Origin: Candidatus Poribacteria bacterium
Lineage (GTDB): Bacteria > Poribacteria > WGA-4E > WGA-3G
Direction: 5' to 3'
DNA: 39,911 nucleotides
Assembly: GCA_021295715.1 (NCBI GenBank)
Contig: JAGWBV010000085.1
Span: forward strand, 1 to 39,911
Shown here one piece after another: positions 34,423 through 39,911 of this stretch (within the stretch, counting starts at the first letter, position 1; each line of letters begins with the position of its first letter). Position numbers and translations under genes: made by a program. The notes below the pieces were generated by a model. The model made no database searches. It worked only from the letters and a program-made list of their open reading frames with translations, and was not told the origin of the DNA.

Positions 34423-34629
34423 GTGATTTCACCTCCTTTCATTTATTGGATAAACTTACCAAACTGGTGTTCATGCGGTGCGCCGTTGAGAACATAGAAA
34501 AGCCTAAGGATAAACCTTAAGGGACAGATGCAACATTCAGCGACAGCGGTCCGCAATTCCATGATTTGGTGAGACCTTATATGGCAATATTAGGGGTCTA
34601 AAAGGGTTCTACTGCGCATGACCCCAAGT
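34423..34629. promoter_or_regulatory. 207-bp leader region upstream of the peptide gene
   Basis: No gene is visible. The region holds the very strong AAAGGAGGTGA ribosome-binding site (34429-34439). It also has a short inverted pair, ggggtc / gacccc, within about 34594-34625, near the end of the glycosyltransferase gene. Its length, compared with 13-bp gaps in the rest of the operon, suggests separate expression of the peptide. No promoter is convincing. Confidence 0.45.
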
Positions 34630-36273
34630 TCAGACGAGATTTTCTAAGATTTTTTCGGCACGTTTCGGTTCTTTACAGATGGACTGAAGGACGATTTTAA
34701 CCGCCATCGGTGTGTGTTCCTCCAGAAGGGTCATCGCAATTGCTTGCTCCATGTCAACCGACGTTGGAACCTTTGATAGCACGAATGCTTCTGACTCAAT
34801 TTCACCGCATACCGGATTGTAATGTTTCCGAAAAAGCAGGCGATGTTTCGCAGGTTTGGGCTGGTACATCTTACGATTCTGAAGATCTGCAAATAAGCAG
34901 AGAATTCGCTGGATTGTCTTTTCCCATGTATAAGTTGAAATCGCCTTTAATCCGGCTTGCACCAAATCCTTCTGTTCGTTAGGATTTCCGAGCAGAAATC
35001 TGAGTTCTTGAGATATTGATTCAACCGGCACATCGACCGGGTCGAAAAGAGTTGGTGAAATCTGAATAAACCGACACGCACCTGAAATCTCTTCAGGCTC
35101 GGCATATCCCCAAACAACCGTTGGAACGCCACACGCAACTATCTCAAGTAGAAGTAGCGGCGATGATCCAAGAATCGTCGGAAACACCAATGCGTCTAAA
35201 GCATTAAAGATAAAAGGACTCGCCTCCTTGTCCTGCAGAGACGCAATATTAAAAAAGTTAACACACCCATCCCCCGTGAAATTGTCCTCCAGGGCGGAAT
35301 GGATGACCAAATAGTTGAAATCTGGGTTTGCCAATCGCAGTTTTCGCAAGAAGCGAAACGTTTCGTGCGGAGGCAGCCCTGACACGACCCCTACCAACGG
35401 TTTTTGCGAAATCGCTGCATTCCCGAGTGCCTGAGACAATTGCTGCTTACACTTCATTTTATCCATCGGTCTGAAAACAGATGTATCGACACCATAGGGA
35501 ACATGCTGAAAGACACGCATATCGGGAACGAAATCTGAAAAGAAAGTCTGCGTCCAAGAAACATCGCATGCAAAGGCATCAAAGTTTCTCAACGCCGTAC
35601 ATCTCTCAAGCACGGTGTTGCGTGCTTCATGACGCCTCAAAGTCTCGTTGGACAAGCGGAGTATGGCTGGAACCGTGTTAAATTTCAGGAAACCTTGTTC
35701 TCCTACGGTGAGTGGAGCCAAAGCGAGGACACCGTCGCAGTCCTTCGGAATAAACTTTGCTGGCGAAAACGAGCGGTCACTTTTAAAGAAAATCGGTTGA
35801 ACACCTTCAACCCGCAAGCCGTCTTTAATCTCCTGACGGTTGTTGTCCGTCTCAGATAAAGGTAGATAAAGGTCGGCATGATTTGCCAGCGTCGTTAGCA
35901 GATGATGATTCGCCGCATTCTGTAGGAAAGAGGTTGTCTTTCTGTTTTCCAAAATGCCCGCTGTCAGAAAAATTTTCGGTCGCCCACCACACGGAGAGGG
36001 TTCGATTTCAGGTTGATCCGGCGAAAACAGAACCCCGATTTCCGAAAGTTTAGAAAGAAAAGCGAGTGCCTCAAAAATCACAGAACGGGAACCATGTTTG
36101 TCAGCGAGCGTGTCAATAATGACATCCGTCTCCGAAACGCTACAAGCATTTAGGATATCGCAAACAACTTCATTCACTGGAATAACAACACCCGCATCGA
36201 GATCGGCAACGAATTGCTCGCCATCGCGTTTGAAATGATGAAGATTATGCAAATTGCAAGGAAATTCGATCAT
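34630..36273 (-). CDS. GT4-type glycosyltransferase with N-terminal PqqD/RRE-like domain (second paralogue)
   Basis: The protein has 547 residues. The first about 85 residues (HHFKRDGEQFVADLDAGVV, LSKLSEIGVLFS) match the PqqD-like or RRE pattern seen at the N-terminus of SCIFF-type peptide maturases. Then comes a GT-B glycosyltransferase: an N-terminal Rossmann-like half, VGVVSGLPPHETFRFLRKL, and a donor half with GSSPLLLLEIVACGVP, where E377 is kept but the first Glu of the EX7E motif is Gly369. The C-terminal 45 residues resemble the tail of the upstream paralogue. The ATG at 36273 has GAGGAAG. It starts 13 bp after the previous gene. It probably glycosylates a peptide or acts as a non-catalytic partner. 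Confidence 0.8.
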   Translation of the reverse strand: MIEFPCNLHNLHHFKRDGEQFVADLDAGVVIPVNEVVCDILNACSVSETDVIIDTLADKHGSRSVIFEALAFLSKLSEIGVLFSPDQPEIEPSPCGGRPKIFLTAGILENRKTTSFLQNAANHHLLTTLANHADLYLPLSETDNNRQEIKDGLRVEGVQPIFFKSDRSFSPAKFIPKDCDGVLALAPLTVGEQGFLKFNTVPAILRLSNETLRRHEARNTVLERCTALRNFDAFACDVSWTQTFFSDFVPDMRVFQHVPYGVDTSVFRPMDKMKCKQQLSQALGNAAISQKPLVGVVSGLPPHETFRFLRKLRLANPDFNYLVIHSALEDNFTGDGCVNFFNIASLQDKEASPFIFNALDALVFPTILGSSPLLLLEIVACGVPTVVWGYAEPEEISGACRFIQISPTLFDPVDVPVESISQELRFLLGNPNEQKDLVQAGLKAISTYTWEKTIQRILCLFADLQNRKMYQPKPAKHRLLFRKHYNPVCGEIESEAFVLSKVPTSVDMEQAIAMTLLEEHTPMAVKIVLQSICKEPKRAEKILENLV

Positions 36274-36286
36274 CGTTTTACTTCCT

Positions 36287-37984
36287 CTATCCGTTTACGG
36301 CTTCCTGAAAACCAAAAACCTTTTCGAGAATCGTTTCAGTTCTCTCCTGACCATATAAATGATGTAGCACGGCTTCAACTTCATGTCGACTGTGTTTTCT
36401 AAGCAGGGCCAATGACAAACCTTCCTCAATGGAGTGGGCATAGCGGTCTTTCATCAGGGGTCTTTCCTTTTCGAGAGTGATATTGCTCAATATTGCTTGG
36501 CGTTCAATCTGTCTTCGCCGATTATTCAGATAAGGGGCGAAAGAGATAGCGAAGTGCCGTTTATGTCGGTCCTCCAACTGCTGGGTTTGTTTCAGTCTCC
36601 TGAACAACGCAATGAGATTCTGTGCGGTTTTATCCCATGTAAAAGTCAGTGCTCTCTCCCGCGCCTTTTGTCCCAATGCCAATCGTGCCCTCTCATCGGT
36701 GAGGAGACTATTGACGGCATCCGCCATTGCACTTGGTGAAACCGTCCCAGCGAAACTGCCAATTTCATTGTCATACGCTTGTGCCGGCACAACAAGTCCC
36801 GCATCGCCGACAACCTCAGGAAGTCCATCAAGACGTGGCACAACCGGGGGGACCCCACAAGCCATCGTTTCTAAGAGCGCGAGCCCAAATGTTTCTTCAC
36901 CGACCATTGATGGGAAACAGTAAACATCAAAAGCATTTAAAAATCGGACAAGTTGGTCTCTGGGTTGCTGTGGTGCACAAATCAGATTCGGTGGCAGTTG
37001 CTGATGTCCGTAGATATTGAGCGTTGGCGCGGTCAGCAGAAAACACGCATGTGGCAGGAGTTTTGCAATTTTTATGTAAATTCCTGCCCCTTTTTCAGGT
37101 TGAAATCTTGAGAAGAAACCGACAACCGGCGAATAAGCAATTTGAGGGGCATTGAGCATCCTCGCCATTTCATTTTTAGCCTGCTGTTTGTCCAATGGAT
37201 AAAATTTGTTAGGGTCAACTCCCAATGATACGGTCTGAAAAACGTCCTTGTTAGAGACAAATCGACCATACAGATCACTCACTGAGTTTGTTGGCACCAG
37301 AAAAGCATCAAAAGGACGCATCGCCGTGTACCAGAGCAATCCTGCATTAATGACATCGCCATTGTGCCCCCTTGCGGAATAGATCGGAACAACAAAAGGT
37401 GCGTCAATATAACGTAAAAGTGGAAGGAACTGCGTGTCTTGGTGACTTCCTAACAGAACAGCATCGTAACTGCCCTGGATTAACTTTAGAAACGCAGATT
37501 TATCGTTTCTCTGGAATCTGATACCTTGGACATTCTCATTGAACTTTTCGTCGCGTTCACCTACTACGTCAAGAGAAGCATGTGCCTCCAGAGCTTTGAC
37601 GAGATTGTGATGTGCCACCGACACCCCACCCGTTGCTTTTGTAATGTCTGCTGCATAGGGACCGTTCTGTAGGACAAGAATCTTCAATTTAGTTGTAGTC
37701 TCTGCCCCCTGTGAGGCGGTGTTCCTTTCGAGGTTTGAAAAGAGAACCCCACGCTGTTCCATTGTTGATAGTGTATTTAGTGCCTCAATGACTAAATCAC
37801 GGTCATATTTTCTCTCAAGTCGTTCTATGATTTCCTCACTTGAAAAAGATGGGCATAGGTCCAGGATCTCCCAAGTGATGTTATCGATGCCCAATACAAG
37901 ACATTGGCTCAGATCGGCGACATACAGACGGTTGCCCTGTCGGAATTTATGTAGATGTGTGGTCGGTTTCGGACATACGAACAT
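36287..37984 (-). CDS. GT4-type glycosyltransferase with N-terminal PqqD/RRE-like domain (first paralogue)
   Basis: The protein has 565 residues. The N-terminal 85 residues (LHKFRQGNRLYVADLSQCLV, then LSTMEQRGVLFS) resemble the RRE leader-binding domain found in SCIFF maturases such as CteB. A GT4 domain follows: GGVSVAHHNLVKALEAHASL, acceptor half, GFFSRFQPEKGAGIYIKIA, and the complete EX7E motif with E364 and E372 in GEETFGLALLETMACGVP. A tail of about 100 basic/helical residues (HSIEEGLSLALLRKHSRHEV) is shared with the paralogue. The ATG at 37984 has GAGGAA overlapping the stop of the previous gene. It is the likely catalytic enzyme of the pair, transferring a sugar from a nucleotide donor to a peptide. 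Confidence 0.83.
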   Translation of the reverse strand: MFVCPKPTTHLHKFRQGNRLYVADLSQCLVLGIDNITWEILDLCPSFSSEEIIERLERKYDRDLVIEALNTLSTMEQRGVLFSNLERNTASQGAETTTKLKILVLQNGPYAADITKATGGVSVAHHNLVKALEAHASLDVVGERDEKFNENVQGIRFQRNDKSAFLKLIQGSYDAVLLGSHQDTQFLPLLRYIDAPFVVPIYSARGHNGDVINAGLLWYTAMRPFDAFLVPTNSVSDLYGRFVSNKDVFQTVSLGVDPNKFYPLDKQQAKNEMARMLNAPQIAYSPVVGFFSRFQPEKGAGIYIKIAKLLPHACFLLTAPTLNIYGHQQLPPNLICAPQQPRDQLVRFLNAFDVYCFPSMVGEETFGLALLETMACGVPPVVPRLDGLPEVVGDAGLVVPAQAYDNEIGSFAGTVSPSAMADAVNSLLTDERARLALGQKARERALTFTWDKTAQNLIALFRRLKQTQQLEDRHKRHFAISFAPYLNNRRRQIERQAILSNITLEKERPLMKDRYAHSIEEGLSLALLRKHSRHEVEAVLHHLYGQERTETILEKVFGFQEAVNG

Positions 37985-37997
37985 TGTGCATTCCTCG

Positions 37998-39911
37998 CTA
38001 ACGACAGGTTTCTTTTACCTTTCCACGCCAAAGGCTACCGTCAATAATCCGTCCATCAATGACCAAAGTCGGGGACCCTTTGATATTGAGTTCCTCCGTT
38101 CTTTGTATTTCCTTGACAAGTTCCAATGCCACCTTTTCCGATTCAACGGCTCGTGCGATCCTCTCTACATCCAGTCCAACGTCCTTCGCACAATTTACCC
38201 ATGCCTCCTGAAGATGGTCGGCACGACAGAGCAGATAGTCAAAGAGTTTATCCGGATACAGTTCGGCGATAACCATTTGTCGCTTGTTCTCAATGAGTTC
38301 GGGTTCACCGTGCAGACTTGTAAACGCGACCTGTTCACTTGTCTCTTCCTCAGATGCCTCTTCTTTACCGACAATAAACCGCAGCTTAAAATCAATTGTA
38401 TCCCCATACGTTTCAAAAAACGGCAGCAGTTCCTGTTCTGCTTGCACACCGTAGGGGCAATACGACATCACAAAGAGTTCAATCTCCGGTTTCATAGGTC
38501 CACGCATGCGCTGTTCAAGGATCTGCTTAAGGCTCAACTGCGTTCGGCTGTGATCAACTTCAGGCATCACCTGTTCGATAAGCTCATCAAACCCTGGAGA
38601 ATGCTCAGGTGTATGACACGCCATACAAACTTTTTCAGGCACTTGCCCGCGAATATTCTCCTTCAGCGGTGTATAGGTGTGCTGCTTGCCCGGACCGTGG
38701 CAGGTTTCGCATCCGACATCCACAAGATGTGCACGTTCTGTGTTACCTATCTCGTAACCGCTCTCATACCCGGAGCCAGTGACGTGACAGGTGATGCATT
38801 CTGGATAATATTCCCTGCCAATTGTCCGTAAGGTGTTAAACGCTGTCGCATGGGAGGAGTGCGACCACTGGCTGAATTCTTTTTGATGGCATTCTTGGCA
38901 TGCCTGAGAACCGATATAACTGTTGGTCTCGTCCTGTTCAAAAGGTTCCGAAGAAAACAAGCGATGACTCACAATCTGCAATTGATGGTCGGTAGCGACT
39001 TGATGATAGAAATCATCCAGGAGTTTTCTAACATCTGGATCGTCGGAGACCTGTTCGGTTAGGGCAATTTGCTGAACTTTGGAGGAAATACTTCCCACTC
39101 CATCGGTGAGCATCAACGCACCAAGCGTTTTCCCTTTGGCACTACAATATGCCAGCAAGACATCACCAACTTTTTCGGTTTCGCCTTCGGACGGACTCAA
39201 GATCGCTGAAAAACTCGGGTATTCCCGTGCCAACACCCTATTGACTTCTATAGGTGAATGGCTCAGTCCAACAACAAAATCAGATTGTGCTTGAACCTCA
39301 GAGAGAAGCGAATTGAACTTCTCAGACACAAACGCTACTTCCGCTGGGTCTTTAAGGTCCAATGTGACCATAGCGATTCGTTTCTCTCCAACCGTTTTTA
39401 TTAAATACGAGTCAAAATCTTGAGTCAAATCCGAATCTAAAAATGGAAAAGATAGGTCAGCTCCCCGATTCTGAACAATTTCAGTCTCTGCCTCAAAGGG
39501 AAAGAGTGCATCATACCCCATCATTTTCATCGCCGTAAGGGTTGTTTGCACACGATGTTGGTCTCGGCTATGAACCTCACTTTCAGTTGAAAGGTTGTCC
39601 GATTCAAACGAGTGGGGTTTCATGCTTTGGGGTTGAGAAGGTTGGATGCCACCAAGATCTACCAACAACGGAGAGAATCCGGTTTCTCGGAGTCTCGGTA
39701 GCCCACCGGATTGCCCGATGAAGCAACCACACGGCTCCAGCTGTGCTTGCGTGTTGCCCGTGAAGAGTAGAAGGTGTGTGCTGTCTGGTGAAACCTGTTT
39801 CAGCTGATGGAGATAGTCCGTCAAAGGTGTCGCATGAATCTGAGAAGCGAACTGTTTTGTTTCTCTAATGTGTTGTAACCGTTTCGATTCGCTCCATTTC
39901 TGATAAGCAAA
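37998..39911 (-). CDS. UshA-like / tetraheme cytochrome c554-like / thioredoxin-fold fusion (5' end outside window)
   Basis: The frame stays open to the window edge, so the true start is beyond 39911; a TTG at 39824 is only the first start-like codon. The N-terminal part (TGNTQAQLEPCGCFIGQSGG, SHSPIEVNRVLARE) is like UshA/5'-nucleotidase proteins fused to cytochromes. A c554-like part has four CxxCH heme sites: CQECH (38886-38900), CITCH (38784-38798), CETCH (38697-38711) and CMACH (38613-38627). The C-terminal thioredoxin fold has SYCPYG with a single Cys (38457-38459) and cis-Pro IKGSPTLVIDG. Hemes require periplasmic location, so a signal or anchor must lie upstream. It may handle electrons or thiols; the substrate is unknown. 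Confidence 0.8.
   Translation of the reverse strand, partial: FAYQKWSESKRLQHIRETKQFASQIHATPLTDYLHQLKQVSPDSTHLLLFTGNTQAQLEPCGCFIGQSGGLPRLRETGFSPLLVDLGGIQPSQPQSMKPHSFESDNLSTESEVHSRDQHRVQTTLTAMKMMGYDALFPFEAETEIVQNRGADLSFPFLDSDLTQDFDSYLIKTVGEKRIAMVTLDLKDPAEVAFVSEKFNSLLSEVQAQSDFVVGLSHSPIEVNRVLAREYPSFSAILSPSEGETEKVGDVLLAYCSAKGKTLGALMLTDGVGSISSKVQQIALTEQVSDDPDVRKLLDDFYHQVATDHQLQIVSHRLFSSEPFEQDETNSYIGSQACQECHQKEFSQWSHSSHATAFNTLRTIGREYYPECITCHVTGSGYESGYEIGNTERAHLVDVGCETCHGPGKQHTYTPLKENIRGQVPEKVCMACHTPEHSPGFDELIEQVMPEVDHSRTQLSLKQILEQRMRGPMKPEIELFVMSYCPYGVQAEQELLPFFETYGDTIDFKLRFIVGKEEASEEETSEQVAFTSLHGEPELIENKRQMVIAELYPDKLFDYLLCRADHLQEAWVNCAKDVGLDVERIARAVESEKVALELVKEIQRTEELNIKGSPTLVIDGRIIDGSLWRGKVKETCR

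Noticed and set aside
37719-38831. A 370-codon ORF on the + strand
   Set aside because: It is antisense to the glycosyltransferase and cytochrome fusion genes, whose motifs (CxxCH, RRE-like domain) are clear. The long opposite frame is a by-product of codon use.

Overview
This window looks like part of a chromosome from an uncultured bacterium of moderate GC content. The nearly intact housekeeping genes (alaS, uvrA, a uvrD/pcrA-type helicase, gatC, gatA), gaps packed with short palindromic and MITE-like repeats, MNT/HEPN and PIN modules, and unusual cytochrome/nucleotidase fusions resemble what I know of Candidatus Poribacteria. That assignment is an inference, not something shown here.

Layout. 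Positions 1-3147 hold the tail of recX and alaS (+), separated by a MITE-like repeat and a good sigma70-type promoter. Positions 3236-5291 (+) hold a DUF948-like membrane coiled-coil protein, a YtxH-like protein and larB. A lone membrane protein (5300-5923, -) is followed by a two-gene ABC transporter (6270-7697, +) whose permease lacks the usual large periplasmic domain. Positions 7704-9836 (-) hold an iolG-like dehydrogenase and an iolE-like TIM-barrel protein. With the mmsA/iolA-type dehydrogenase at 14905-16383 they suggest catabolism of inositol or a related polyol. Positions 10498-11833 (-) hold a PIN-domain gene overlapping a gene that carries a duplicated N-terminal domain plus TPRs, probably a toxin-antitoxin pair. 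Positions 12256-14777 (+) hold a large uncharacterised protein and a small exported Spy/CpxP-like protein.

Positions 14905-22978 (-) form a long co-directional run: helicase, gatC, gatA, a four-helix membrane protein, a C-terminal processing protease and mmsA. The gatC-gatA junction is interrupted by about 550 bp of nested repeat elements. uvrA (23367-26237, -) is followed by a compact accessory island (26306-29716, -): MNT-HEPN fusion, a tandemly duplicated nucleotidyltransferase, and a Phd/VapC-type pair. Just upstream lies the remnant of an ECF sigma factor with two in-frame stops.

The most interesting region is 30136-39911 (-). In transcription order it encodes a window-truncated fusion of a UshA-like domain, four c-type hemes (c554-like) and a thioredoxin fold; two paralogous GT4 glycosyltransferases, each with an N-terminal PqqD/RRE-like domain resembling the leader-binding domain of SCIFF-type RiPP maturases; a 96-residue peptide with a leader-like N-terminus, a hydrophobic segment and a four-cysteine C-terminal core behind a near-perfect Shine-Dalgarno; a frameshifted six-blade kelch protein; an A24-type prepilin peptidase; an ABM-like protein; and a heptose-kinase-like GHMP kinase. 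My hypothesis is an undescribed locus that glycosylates and exports a RiPP-like peptide. It rests on domain pattern and gene order only.
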